A stretch of DNA of 64,000 nucleotides, taken from CAYNJG01 sp965216885 (lineage in GTDB: Bacteria; Planctomycetota; Planctomycetia; Pirellulales; Pirellulaceae). The translations under genes and the position numbers were made by a program. Positions within the stretch are counted from its first letter, which is position 1. Each line of letters starts with the position of its first letter. The stretch lies in assembly GCA_965216885.1 (NCBI GenBank), contig OZ244209.1, positions 186,001-250,000 on the forward strand, written 5' to 3'. Shown one piece after another: positions 29,085 to 38,704 of the stretch. Below the pieces are notes generated by a model, which was given only the letters and a program-made list of their open reading frames with translations, did not search any database and was not told the DNA's origin.

Positions 29085-30071
29085 TCAGCCGTCGAATTCA
29101 ACGAATGAAAGGTAGTGGTCTGAGCCCTGGTTCTTGGGAGTGTTTTCGACGCCGGCAGCGCCAGTCTTCAATTCCCAAAGCTTGTCAGAACACAGGATGT
29201 AATCAATCTGTGCCCAATCGTCCTGAGTATCGCCTGCTGCGCTGATGGGCCGATCCCAATGGTGAGTATCCCGAGGGCGGCGATCGGTCGAGTGCGGGGA
29301 AAGGTCGGCTTGAGGCAGCAGGCTGAGGCCATTGTGTAGAGTCAGTCCGTCACCGGTGCCATCAACGTCGCCGCCTGCGAGCAAGGGCTTCAGCGGTTCA
29401 CTATCCGGTGTATCGTTCAAATCGCCAAGAACAACGAACCGATCCGTGGCCACGTTGACTTCGCTTTTGATAATGCGGACGACCTCTCGCGCTTCGGCAT
29501 TTCGCTTCATGTCATTAGCAGCCTGCTCCTCGTCATAGCCGCCGGGATCGCTGAAACGGTTGGCCTGCGTGAATTTGGATTTGAAGTGACAGATGAACGC
29601 CGTCAGAAAATGCTCCATCGTCGCCTTTTTGAGAATTTCAACCTGAAGGCAGTCGCGGCCAAACTGATAGGACTTGCCATCGGATCGCTTGAACTTGCGA
29701 AAGCGGTGGCTCGTGACACGTCCGATTCGAAAAACATCACTACGAACTATCATGCCAAGATCAATGCCGCGAGGGTCATTGGACGGCTGGGAAAAGATCC
29801 CGGTTTTGGCGCCGTAATCGGGGCCCACACTTGCCTGTACAAAATCCAGTAGCGAACCAAAATTCTCCAGCTCCTGTAGTCCTACGATGTCGACAGGCTT
29901 GTTGGCTGTCACGCCGTTTTCCCTAATTCGTTTCCCCATGTCGAATATCTTCGAACGCGACTTGGGCCGCGAGGTAAAGCGGCCGTAACTGTCATCGCTG
30001 GTCGAGTACGGATCGTCAAAGCGGTCAAACAGGTTCTCGACGTTGTATGTTGCAATGCGAAATTTCGTCAT
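29085..30071 (-). CDS. Endonuclease/exonuclease/phosphatase-family protein
   Basis: Hydrolase of the EEP superfamily. The ATG at 30071 is preferred (AGGAAG 4 bases upstream; protein starts MTKFRIATYNVENLFD) over an upstream in-frame ATG at 30110. Family motifs appear in order: ATYNVENLF, DIVGLQELEN with the metal-binding Glu, a mid-protein FICHFKS, VVLGDLNDTPDS (catalytic Asp/Asn), and the C-terminal DYILCSDKL and GSDHYLSFVEF with the catalytic Asp-His. No signal peptide is seen, so it is cytoplasmic. It could cleave DNA, RNA or phosphodiesters; the sequence does not decide between them. Confidence 0.87.
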   Translation of the reverse strand: MTKFRIATYNVENLFDRFDDPYSTSDDSYGRFTSRPKSRSKIFDMGKRIRENGVTANKPVDIVGLQELENFGSLLDFVQASVGPDYGAKTGIFSQPSNDPRGIDLGMIVRSDVFRIGRVTSHRFRKFKRSDGKSYQFGRDCLQVEILKKATMEHFLTAFICHFKSKFTQANRFSDPGGYDEEQAANDMKRNAEAREVVRIIKSEVNVATDRFVVLGDLNDTPDSEPLKPLLAGGDVDGTGDGLTLHNGLSLLPQADLSPHSTDRRPRDTHHWDRPISAAGDTQDDWAQIDYILCSDKLWELKTGAAGVENTPKNQGSDHYLSFVEFDG

Positions 30072-30227
30072 GCCGCTTCCTTTTGAGGTATAGGGAATTA
30101 ACGACTCCATTATGAGGTTGGCTATGTGGGGCTGGCAATAATCGGACTATTGCCTACATCATCGTGAAGAACGCCCCTTGGCGATCAGATTGGCATGTAA
30201 GGATTATGCTAAGATGCTAGCCTTTGG

Positions 30228-31688
30228 CTACTTTGCATTCTGCAACGCATGCGTTGGAAGCGGCAGGAAATCGTGCTCGCGAACCATCCAGCTCTCCAGT
30301 TCCTCGCGGAGGGCTTGTTCGATCGAGGTCATTGAATTCGTCCCCGCAAGATTGTTCAGCTCCAGCGGATCAGTTTGCAAGTCGTATAGTTCGACAATGG
30401 GCCGCGGATTCTGGAAGTACAGTCGCTGGTACAAGGCGGAAAGGTGCCTGGCTGCGTGGGCTGACTGAATTGCTTTCCACGCCGCTCGACCGGGCATATC
30501 GACGGGAGTGTAGCTGCGGTTGGGCAGAGCGTTGTAAATGTAGCGGTAGCGAGTCGAAGTGATGGAACGTGAAAGGTCCAGTCCGTCGGTTCTCGTAATC
30601 GGTCCCCAGTGCCAACCGCGTTCGGCAAAGACATAACGTCGACCCGCGATCTGCTCTCCTGCGAGTTGCCGTAGAAAACTGACGCCTGTCATCTCACGAT
30701 TGGGCTTCATTCCACATGCGTCGAGTATGGTCGGGCCAAGGTCCGTCCCGCAAACCAGGGTTGAAGTACTCGAACCTGCCGCGACTCGGTGTGGCCAGCG
30801 GACAAGCAGCGGTACATGTGTGCCGCGATCCAGCAATGTCCCTTTTCCGCGAAGGAGTGCTTCCCCATTGTCGCCCATGAAGATGACCAGCGTGTTGTCT
30901 TCAATGCCCCGCGCTTTCAGGAGTTGCATGATCGCGCCGAAGCCCTGATCCATTTCGCGAACCGACGCGAGATACCTTGCGTAGTCGACACGTACTTCAG
31001 GGATGTCGGGCCAGTCAGCCGGAATTTCCAGTTCGGCAGGATCGATCCCGTCGTACTCCGTCGCGAATTTTCGATGCGGCTGGCTGAAACCGAAATAGAG
31101 AAAGAACGGTTTCCCGTTTGGTACTTTGTCCAGCGCATTGGCGAACCGACCTGACACTTTCTTCAGGTTGTCTCCCTTCGTGCCCGCCGATCGTACGAAG
31201 TGGTCGAACCTCGCCGCCAGGTTCTGCATTCCTGCCTCTTGCATCGCCCTGTCAATGTGCTCGGCTTCGCGAACGCGGCCATCAAGATGTTGGTGGCGCC
31301 CGTCCAACCCCACCCAGTAGCCGTTAGCCCGAAGTATGTCCGTGAAGAACGGTACATCGGCGCGTGGAGGTTGCGCAAATCGGGTAACGCCGAGACCGAC
31401 CGGAGAGCGACCGGCAAAAATAGAGATCCGCGACGGAGCACATTGTGGGGCCGATGTGTAGGCTCGATCAAACCGCATGCCCTGTTCCGAGAACTTCTGC
31501 AGGTTCGGAGTGATGTTGAAACGCCGAGTGTTTGCGTCGTCGTAACAACTAACGTGCGGGACGCTGTGATCGTCGGAGAGAATCAGGAGCACGTTGGGTG
31601 GTGTCGCCGCCGGGAGAGGAAATCCCATGGCGAGGAAGAACGCCGCGAGGGTCAGTGTGAGTCGTGTTGTGGGAGCGATGCGGAGCAT
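30228..31688 (-). CDS. Secreted sulfatase (CAPSR), heparan N-sulfatase-like family
   Basis: Third sulfatase of the window. The signal peptide is MLRIAPTTRLTLTLAAFFLAMG...PAATP. The formylglycine signature is CAPSRISIFAGRSP with Cys83, and metal-binding SDDHSVPH and FMGDNGEALLRGKGTLLDRG are present. The latter segment and its spacing suggest the N-sulfoglucosamine sulfohydrolase-like group. Length (486) is normal. It is followed on the same strand by the EEP protein and preceded, after a 72-base gap, by the DUF1592 gene, so the whole minus-strand block 35.5 to 30.2 kb could be co-transcribed. Confidence 0.9.
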   Translation of the reverse strand: MLRIAPTTRLTLTLAAFFLAMGFPLPAATPPNVLLILSDDHSVPHVSCYDDANTRRFNITPNLQKFSEQGMRFDRAYTSAPQCAPSRISIFAGRSPVGLGVTRFAQPPRADVPFFTDILRANGYWVGLDGRHQHLDGRVREAEHIDRAMQEAGMQNLAARFDHFVRSAGTKGDNLKKVSGRFANALDKVPNGKPFFLYFGFSQPHRKFATEYDGIDPAELEIPADWPDIPEVRVDYARYLASVREMDQGFGAIMQLLKARGIEDNTLVIFMGDNGEALLRGKGTLLDRGTHVPLLVRWPHRVAAGSSTSTLVCGTDLGPTILDACGMKPNREMTGVSFLRQLAGEQIAGRRYVFAERGWHWGPITRTDGLDLSRSITSTRYRYIYNALPNRSYTPVDMPGRAAWKAIQSAHAARHLSALYQRLYFQNPRPIVELYDLQTDPLELNNLAGTNSMTSIEQALREELESWMVREHDFLPLPTHALQNAK

Positions 31689-31760
31689 TTCTGGTGTCGG
31701 CAGGGATTATTGAGGCGCGGGGCGGATGCTTGATTATCTTGTGTGCGTGCGCCGCGTTAC

Positions 31761-34223
31761 TCAGTTGTTCAAGAACGGCTCACTCAAAACCACCAGGCGA
31801 ATCAGATCCTGAAGTCCGCCTTTTTCCCCGACGAGTGCACCATGAATCGCGTCGATGCTGGGGCGGTCGCTAACTTCCAATTCGCGTCCGAGTGCATATG
31901 TCATCAGCTTCTCGGTCAGGCAGCGGTTGAACTGCTCATGGCGATCAATCAGCAGCTTTCTGAATTCTGCAACAGTGGCAAAGCTATCTCCGCCCGGAAG
32001 CTGGCCTGCGGCGTTGATGGGTTTCTTGCCTTCATACTTGTCTCGCCATGCGCCGATGGCGTCGAAATTTTCCAGGGCAAAACCCAGCGGATCAATCTTG
32101 CGATGGCATTCGGCGCACGACGCGTTTTCCCGGTGCTTTTCCAGTAGCTCGCGAACCGTACTTGCACCGCGAATGTCCGGTTCGATGGCGGGAACGTCCG
32201 GCGGGGGCGGCGGCGGAGTGTATCCGAGCAGTTTTTCCAGCACGTAGATTCCGCGGACCACCGGCGACGTATCCACACCGTTGGCCGAGGCCGTCAGGAA
32301 CGCGCCCTGCCCCGGAAGGCCACCGCGTTGGCTGCCATTCAATGACACCCGCTGTAACTCGTTGCCATCGACGCCCTCGATGCCATAGTGCATGGCGAGT
32401 TCGCGATTGAGAAAGGAATAGTCGGCGTCGAGGAATTGTTCCAAGGGAAGGTTGTTGTTCAGAACGTGGCGGAAAAACGTTTCCGTCTCTGCTCGCATCG
32501 CGGTTTCCAGATTGTCACGGTAGAACACCAGAAAATCCTCGGCCGGCGGCATCATACCGATATTGTCAAGCTCCAGCCAGCGTCGCACGAAGTGCTGGAC
32601 GAAGCGATCTGACTTGGCGTTGGCGAGCATCCGAGTCACCTGCGATGCCAGGTTGGATCGCAGATTTCCAGCGGCCGCAAGACTTAGCAGCGTTTGGTCC
32701 GGTGGGGATGACCAGAGGAAATACGATAACCGCGAGGCCAGCGCGTAGTCGTCGAGTTCCCCCTCTCCGATATTCATGTACAGGAATCCGGGGGAACAGA
32801 GAATCGTTTGACAGCCTAGTTGAAAGGCCTGCAGTGGCTCGACTCCCGCGTTGAGCTTGTTCTCGACGAGCTGTAAAACTGGTTCTAACTCGCCTTCGAT
32901 CGGTGGTCGGCGAAAGGCGTGCTCGGCAAATGCAGCCAGCCGCCGAGCAATCGTTGTCGCATTCAATTCGTCAGGCGTCAGATCGCCATATAGCGCGCGG
33001 TGACCCGCTGTAGGCCAGGCATCGACGTGCGGCCCTTCGACCTGAATTTCCCAGACGCGAAGTCGCGGACCCTTGTAAGCTTTCAGCACACCGTGTCCCT
33101 TTTCGGTGCTGCCCTTCATGCCAACGAACGGTTTGAATTCTGGTTTGTCGGCGGCCTGAGTCGTGAGGACGCGGACCATGCGTTTCGCCGCGAGCGGGCC
33201 GTTTCGAAAGCGGACTTCTGGTTCATAACCTGCCTCCATGTAGGCTTTCCATTCAAACCATTCCGGGTCTTCATTCGTCAGTTCAACACGAGCCAACGAC
33301 GTCATCTTTGAGACGTTGCCGGTGCTCTCGACGCTGCCCCGGCGATCCACCGCGGCGATTTCCATCACGAGCGGATCACCATTGCGAAAATCGCCCAGGG
33401 CTTTGCCGTAATCATGAACTCGGCCTACGGCGGCGGCCCGAACGCGAATCGTATAGAGGCCGCTGTGGTTGACGCCGCCTTGCCGATTGAGCGGCACGAA
33501 ACCGATGTGCCCGCCCCGATAATGCCGACCGTAGAGATCGGTGTAGGGCGTATCGGGAATGAAGCGAAAGCGGTCGACTCGGAATAGCTTCGGCAAGTCA
33601 CGAGCGTCCTTGCCATTGAAGTAAAACGGAGAAGCCTGCGTGTGTTTTTGCGTTTGCGGGCGTCCTCCGAATTGAGTCGCTCGGCGAATGGCTTCTTCGG
33701 CGGCAACGAAATAGTGGTCCAGCAGGATGCCGGACGTAACCAAACCCGCTCCGTTGTTGTCGAAGCCGTCAACGGTGACGTCGGCAGGGAAATCTTCGGC
33801 GGGATTCCAGACGTCGACATTGAGGCCCAGCACGTCGCCGATGGTTTGCCGGTACTCCCACGAATTGAGCCGCCGAAGCACACTGTGTCCGTTCGAAGCG
33901 TTGAGCACCTGGTGAGCGGCCGAGATCTTCTTTGTCAGTTGAGCGATCACTGCTGCACGCTCCTCGGTACGCGGCTGCGGCGCGTCTTCCGGCGGCATGC
34001 TTTCAAGGTTTAGTTGGTCGACGATTTCCTGGTAGCGTTCGAGGTCGTCGAGTTTTGTAATCTCGGCGGGGAGTGTGTCGAACTGGCGATCGGCCTTTTG
34101 CTGCTGACTGCCGTGGCAGCGGATGCAGTGCGTTTTGAGGAAGTTGGCAACCGGAGCGGCACCGGTTGCGCTGGAGATGGCAACGGCGAGCGTCAGGATG
34201 AGGCTGCGGAGAAGAGTCGTCAT
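31761..34223 (-). CDS. Planctomycete cytochrome protein, DUF1587-DUF1595-DUF1592-DUF1588-DUF1585
   Basis: Exported 820-residue protein of a family strongly expanded in planctomycetes. A signal peptide is followed by a planctomycete cytochrome-like segment with CIRCHG at 33-38. The expected domain order can be read: DUF1587 (VLRRLNSWEYRQTIGDVLGL), then a putative ligand-binding beta region, DUF1595 (AEHAFRRPPIEGEL), DUF1592 (ALASRLSYFLWSSPPD), DUF1588 with a second heme motif CAECH near residue 703, and DUF1585 (TYALGRELEVSDRPSID). Its usual partner, a DUF1552 protein, lies directly upstream. The pair is thought to take part in periplasmic degradation linked to electron transfer; the chemistry is unknown. 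Confidence 0.93.
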   Translation of the reverse strand: MTTLLRSLILTLAVAISSATGAAPVANFLKTHCIRCHGSQQQKADRQFDTLPAEITKLDDLERYQEIVDQLNLESMPPEDAPQPRTEERAAVIAQLTKKISAAHQVLNASNGHSVLRRLNSWEYRQTIGDVLGLNVDVWNPAEDFPADVTVDGFDNNGAGLVTSGILLDHYFVAAEEAIRRATQFGGRPQTQKHTQASPFYFNGKDARDLPKLFRVDRFRFIPDTPYTDLYGRHYRGGHIGFVPLNRQGGVNHSGLYTIRVRAAAVGRVHDYGKALGDFRNGDPLVMEIAAVDRRGSVESTGNVSKMTSLARVELTNEDPEWFEWKAYMEAGYEPEVRFRNGPLAAKRMVRVLTTQAADKPEFKPFVGMKGSTEKGHGVLKAYKGPRLRVWEIQVEGPHVDAWPTAGHRALYGDLTPDELNATTIARRLAAFAEHAFRRPPIEGELEPVLQLVENKLNAGVEPLQAFQLGCQTILCSPGFLYMNIGEGELDDYALASRLSYFLWSSPPDQTLLSLAAAGNLRSNLASQVTRMLANAKSDRFVQHFVRRWLELDNIGMMPPAEDFLVFYRDNLETAMRAETETFFRHVLNNNLPLEQFLDADYSFLNRELAMHYGIEGVDGNELQRVSLNGSQRGGLPGQGAFLTASANGVDTSPVVRGIYVLEKLLGYTPPPPPPDVPAIEPDIRGASTVRELLEKHRENASCAECHRKIDPLGFALENFDAIGAWRDKYEGKKPINAAGQLPGGDSFATVAEFRKLLIDRHEQFNRCLTEKLMTYALGRELEVSDRPSIDAIHGALVGEKGGLQDLIRLVVLSEPFLNN

Positions 34224-34289
34224 TTGGATTGTTGCCGGTGCTTGGCCCTATTTCGTTGTAATTGGGTGCGATGAGTTGGCGATTCCCGG

Positions 34290-35543
34290 CTATCCCGTTC
34301 CGACATCCATTAGCGAAAACGTTCCTGTACTGCGTCCAAACTGTTCGGTTTCCGCCCCGAACCAGTTGAGCACGGACAGCCAGAGATTCGACAACGGCAC
34401 GCGTTTGTGAGCCTCCGCCGGGCCGACAACGTGGCCCTGATGTTTCAGTCCACCTCCGGCAAGGAGTACGGGGAGATTCCGGTTGCTATGAGTCGACCCG
34501 TCGCTCATGCCGCTGCCGAATACGATCATCGTGTCGTCGAAAATCTGTGCTTCTTTCAGCCGCGAAATGAAATCGCTGAGCTTGTTGGCCAGAAAAGCTT
34601 CTACGACCTGAAGTTGGCCAAGGCGATCCGGCGACTTGCCATGATGGGACAATTGGTGGTAGCTCCCCAGATCCAGTTCGGACGTGCGGAACCCCAAGCC
34701 TGTCTCCAGCGTTGTCACTCGAGTGGAATCGGTCTGCAGCGCCAACGCCATGAGGTCGTAAAAGAGGGCTACTTCGTCGATGTGCTGTCGTTCTTCGTTC
34801 TGCACTTCGGGGATTGGCGGTTTGGGCTTGGGCCGATCAAGCCACTCCTTGGACATTTGCAATCGTCGTTCCACGTCGCGGACCGACGTCAGGTACTGAT
34901 CCAGCTTGTCGCGGTCGGGCGCGTTGAGCGTTCGGTTGAGGGCACTCGCTGAATCACGCAACGCATCCAGCACACTGGAACGATGCTGTAGTCGCGTTCG
35001 CTGCGTTTCGCGTTGACTTTGAGGTGAATTGACGAAGAGTGCCTGAAACAGTGTGGCGGGATTGTTGACCGGCGGGACGTGAACTCCGGCACGCGTCCAG
35101 CACATATCAGTGCCTCCGTTGATGCCGGTGTTGATTGAAGGAAAGCGTGTGGAACTGCCAACGTGTTCGGCGGCGGCCTGGTCTAGCGAGATGTTCTTTG
35201 CCGGAAACCCGGCGGCTTCTTCCTTCTTGATGCTGGTTAGAAAACCTTGAACTGCTTTGTGTCCGCCATTGAGCCCGTGATCCAGATGCGAAAAAACTGT
35301 CATCTCATCTCGGTGCCTTGCGAGTGGTCGAAGTGTCGACGTAGGCACATAGTCCTTTCCTGCCGCCTGTGGAAAGAAGTTGCCGGGATAGAACCCCAAA
35401 TGATTTCCGACGCAAACCAGCCGTCGCGGAGATTGCGGTTGGGCGGAATACCCGGAGGCGAGGCTTTCGAAAATCGGCAGCGAGAGAGAAATGCCTGTGC
35501 CTTGGAGAAATCGCCGGCGGTCGAAATGAGGCAGTTTGTTCAT
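34290..35543 (-). CDS. DUF1552 domain protein with Tat-like signal
   Basis: Exported DUF1552 protein, the standard neighbour of DUF1592-type cytochromes. I choose the ATG at 35543 because the protein then starts MNKLPHFDRRRFLQGTGISL, a twin-arginine leader; the open frame continues 43 codons upstream without recognisable sequence. Conserved stretches include VCVGNHLGFYPGNFFP, TVFSHLDHGLNGGHKAVQGF and YHQLSHHGKSPDRL, with several His residues that could bind metal. It is followed after 66 bases by the DUF1592 gene on the same strand. The family has a DUF1501-like alkaline-phosphatase-superfamily flavour, but its enzymology is not established. Confidence 0.9.
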   Translation of the reverse strand: MNKLPHFDRRRFLQGTGISLSLPIFESLASGYSAQPQSPRRLVCVGNHLGFYPGNFFPQAAGKDYVPTSTLRPLARHRDEMTVFSHLDHGLNGGHKAVQGFLTSIKKEEAAGFPAKNISLDQAAAEHVGSSTRFPSINTGINGGTDMCWTRAGVHVPPVNNPATLFQALFVNSPQSQRETQRTRLQHRSSVLDALRDSASALNRTLNAPDRDKLDQYLTSVRDVERRLQMSKEWLDRPKPKPPIPEVQNEERQHIDEVALFYDLMALALQTDSTRVTTLETGLGFRTSELDLGSYHQLSHHGKSPDRLGQLQVVEAFLANKLSDFISRLKEAQIFDDTMIVFGSGMSDGSTHSNRNLPVLLAGGGLKHQGHVVGPAEAHKRVPLSNLWLSVLNWFGAETEQFGRSTGTFSLMDVGTG

Positions 35544-35822
35544 GACGGGGAACTCGTGTGAATCTATAACTCGACGGAAGCGACGGCTCACGAGCATTCG
35601 CAGACCGCTGCTGTCATTCATCGTAACGTGAAGTGCAGCGAGATTGTGGCTCAAATGCAACTTGGGCCACAAGAACAGCTCACAGGTTGAACATCGGGCT
35701 CGGCCAAGTTGTTCGAGCTGTTGTAACCGAGTGGATACGATTCCATGCTGAGGCTTGCATGTTTTCGGCGATGTGGCTGTTTGGTTGCCGATCGCAGTGG
35801 GCGAGCGGGATGGTAGCTTGGT

Positions 35823-37949
35823 CTAGTCAGTCAAACACTGATACACCAACATTGCCGCTTCACCGCGCGTAAGGGCTGCGTCAGGATTGGAAGGTGCGGG
35901 GACTTTCTTCTTTAAAAGACCGGAAAGGATTTCCGCTGCCTTCGCGCCAGTTACCGGCTTGTCAGGATGAGCGACGGCGGTTCTGAAGTTTTCACTCGGT
36001 TCAAAGTCAAAGAAGGGCTGCGTGGACTGCGTTGAATAATCGTAAAGCGTTTCGATGTATTTGAAGGCCGGATGTCCGCGATCAACATCTTCGAAGTGGG
36101 AAGCGGTAATGCTGAGTGGAATTTGAAGTCCCATCACGGCCATCTGAGAGAACTCGCCCATCGTGATTGGTTCGTTGGGGCGGAAGCGGTACGCGTCTCG
36201 CTCCAGAGTCGCCAGGCCTTTCGACTTTCCGGCCGTCTTGTAATCGTTGATGTCGGGTCCCATCACCGCGCCGAGCAGGCTTAGTTTCTGGGCTGCCGTG
36301 AAGGCGGGTGCATTCGCGGGGAGGTCGGTGTGGAAAATCAGACGGCATCGTTGTCGGAGGAGTTCGTCCTGGATTTGCTCAACGGGAACGTCCCTGAGTT
36401 CCTGCCGGTTGTCGATTGCCAGAGCGGCAGCAACACCCGCTGCCTGACCCAGCGCAGACCATACGGGCTCCATTCGCACGCTGCACATGGCAACGTGCGT
36501 TGATGAGATGCCCACAGGGAAAAGAATGCCGTTGTGTTGTTTGGGAACCAGCGTGCCGTACGGAATCTGGTAGGGCCCTGTTGCATCATGCAGGTGAAGC
36601 GTGCCCTCGGCGGCCCCTTTTCCGTACGGTGGTTCGTTTGGTCCGTCGGGGCCTTGAACGCGGTGTGCGTCGATTCCGTAGACGCCGATGGCAATCGAAT
36701 CGGGTAGCAACGGCCCGCGCAGACCATCTCCACGAAGATCCTTGTGGAGATCGCTTTCGGTTAGCGTGTAGAGGCCTTCGATGCGGCGACCCTGGCGAAC
36801 GTAGAGACGGTAAGGGAAGTTGCCGTTGTCCTGGAATTCATCGTCCGGGAGGCCGATGTTCGGCGAGTTTCCCTCGGTCTGAATGTAGTAGAGGTAGCCG
36901 AGATCGTGGTTGCGGTAGATCTTTTCTACTTCGATTCGCTCCTCCCAATCACTCAGGACCCAACGTGTGCCGTGGCCTACCAGATCGCCTCCCCAGTTGA
37001 TTCCGAGCAGATCGAATTTCCCGTTGGGGATGATCGGGCGATTCGATTTGCTCCAGCGATATTTGGCTGGATCGTAACCCGGCGGCGGTTCCTTGAGGTG
37101 ATAGGGATGGTCTGGCCGGCCGTAATCCTTTGCTGTGATCCGATAGGTGAAGGCCTGCGATCTGTGGTCGGCGACGCCCGTGCTTTCGGGCAAAACTGTT
37201 GAGGGCAGGGTTTTGCGGACACTCCGGAAGTAGTTGGTAAAGATGCGGCCGGCGTGTGGTTCCTCTTTGGAGCGAGCTTCGCGTCCGATGCGGTAAGGTA
37301 TGTCGGCAAATTCAGCGAGGTCTGCTTCATAGGTTGCATCCACGATTACGTTGCCGGTGTAGCTGTATGCCTTGCCGAGTGTTCCTGCGTTGTCGCGTTC
37401 GCGCGTCATCACCCCGGTCACGCGACGGTCGCTAGTTTTCACGTCTACCGCCACTTCGTTGAATCGCGTCGTGATCGCGGGATGCTCGGCAACCATTTCG
37501 CCGTAGATCCTTGCGGCCGTATGTGGTTCCCATGCCCGGCCCTCAGCGATATTCCAACGCGTTGGCGGGTCCTGTTTCACGTGCGCCTGCACCAAAGGAT
37601 CGTCTGCCAATTCCGTGCGATGATAGGCTTTGACACGCTGGCGAAATTCTTCCATCACTCCGCTGTTTGATGCCACGTATTTGTCATCGAGCCTCAGCAC
37701 ACCGGAAGAAAGCACTCCTCCAAGGCAAGGAGCCTGCTCGATGATGATCACCGTCTTGTCCGCCCGAGCGGCGGAAATGGCCGCGGCGACCCCGGCGGGC
37801 GTACCGCCAATGACCACGACATCGAAATGTCGACCGGGCTCTGCAGCTGAAACAGTTGCCGCAAGGAGCAGCAATAGGGCGGGGAGCATACTCAAGCGTC
37901 TGCCAATCATGGGGATTGCCTTCGGGGGATATCTGTAGCGTGTCTTCAC
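35823..37949 (-). CDS. Exported FAD-dependent oxidoreductase with SLH-like C-terminal region
   Basis: The mature N-terminus shows a Rossmann FAD-binding motif (DVVVIGGTPAGVAAAISAAR) followed by EQAPCLGGVLSSG, typical of the FAD_dependent family found with planctomycete catabolic loci. The last 150 residues look like S-layer-homology modules (RFRPNEPITMGEFSQMAVMG, HFEDVDRGHPAFKYIETLY, ALTRGEAAMLVYQCL), an unusual fusion suggesting wall or surface attachment. The GTG at 37949 overlaps the upstream stop as GTGA, which suggests translational coupling. The ATG at 37910 (MIGRRLSMLPALLLLLAA) would also give a good signal peptide. The substrate is unknown. Confidence 0.87.
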   Translation of the reverse strand: MKTRYRYPPKAIPMIGRRLSMLPALLLLLAATVSAAEPGRHFDVVVIGGTPAGVAAAISAARADKTVIIIEQAPCLGGVLSSGVLRLDDKYVASNSGVMEEFRQRVKAYHRTELADDPLVQAHVKQDPPTRWNIAEGRAWEPHTAARIYGEMVAEHPAITTRFNEVAVDVKTSDRRVTGVMTRERDNAGTLGKAYSYTGNVIVDATYEADLAEFADIPYRIGREARSKEEPHAGRIFTNYFRSVRKTLPSTVLPESTGVADHRSQAFTYRITAKDYGRPDHPYHLKEPPPGYDPAKYRWSKSNRPIIPNGKFDLLGINWGGDLVGHGTRWVLSDWEERIEVEKIYRNHDLGYLYYIQTEGNSPNIGLPDDEFQDNGNFPYRLYVRQGRRIEGLYTLTESDLHKDLRGDGLRGPLLPDSIAIGVYGIDAHRVQGPDGPNEPPYGKGAAEGTLHLHDATGPYQIPYGTLVPKQHNGILFPVGISSTHVAMCSVRMEPVWSALGQAAGVAAALAIDNRQELRDVPVEQIQDELLRQRCRLIFHTDLPANAPAFTAAQKLSLLGAVMGPDINDYKTAGKSKGLATLERDAYRFRPNEPITMGEFSQMAVMGLQIPLSITASHFEDVDRGHPAFKYIETLYDYSTQSTQPFFDFEPSENFRTAVAHPDKPVTGAKAAEILSGLLKKKVPAPSNPDAALTRGEAAMLVYQCLTD

Positions 37950-38704
37950 TTCGTCCAGAACGCTTTGCTCTGTACAAGAGCGTACACGAACTCGCTCAGC
38001 GCAAACTGTTTGGCTTTCGTTGAACTGACAATTTCGTTCGCGAGTTCTTCATCGGCGAAACCGAAAGGCCGGCCCAATGCATACTCGATCAGGTGCTCGG
38101 TAAAGCCGCGAGCGACGTCTTCTTCACGTTCGGCGATGAGGTTGCGTAGTTCGCGGTAGTTTTCGAATGCTGGCCCCTGGTGGAACGCACCTGAGGGATC
38201 GATGTCCCACGTTTTCGCTCTGCCGACCCGTTTCCCTTTCTTGTTTTTCAAAGCATAGCTGTCTTTAATTCGCCATTTTCCGGCGGCATCAAAATTCTCC
38301 AGTCCGAAGCCGATTGGGTCGATCTTGCGATGACAGCTTGCGCATTGGGCTTCTTCCTGGTGCCCCCGAAGTCGTTCTCGCTTCGTGAAGAGTTGGCCAT
38401 CCAACCGGGAAATTTGAGGGACGTTGGGCGGTGCGGGTGGCGGCGGATCATTCAATAGATGGCGCAGAACCCAAGCCCCGCGTTCCACCGGGCTGCTCAC
38501 GATGCCATCGCTGCCCATAGCGTGAATCGCAGCCATGCCGAGTAAACCACCGCGTGGCGAGCCAGCAGGCAGTTTGACTTTGCGAAACTCATCGCCCGTG
38601 ACGCCATCGATTCCGTAGTACGTGCCGAGCAGACCGTTGATGAAGACATAGTCGCACTTCAGAAGTTTTCCGAGTCGACCGCCATTAAACCGTAAAGTGA
38701 TCAC
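37946..38704 (-). pseudogene. 5'-truncated DUF1592-DUF1588-DUF1585 protein remnant
   Basis: Only the C-terminal third of a DUF1592-type planctomycete cytochrome protein remains. Homology begins around LGKLLKCDYVFINGLLG (end of DUF1592) and continues through DUF1588 with the heme motif CASCH in EEAQCASCHRKIDPIGFG, then DUF1585 (EYALGRPFGFADEELANEI). About 500 N-terminal residues, including the signal peptide, are absent. The frame's first few residues run into a transposase remnant on the other strand, so the break lies near 38670-38695. The stop overlaps the start of the FAD oxidoreductase gene, showing the original operon order. It is probably non-functional. Confidence 0.85.
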
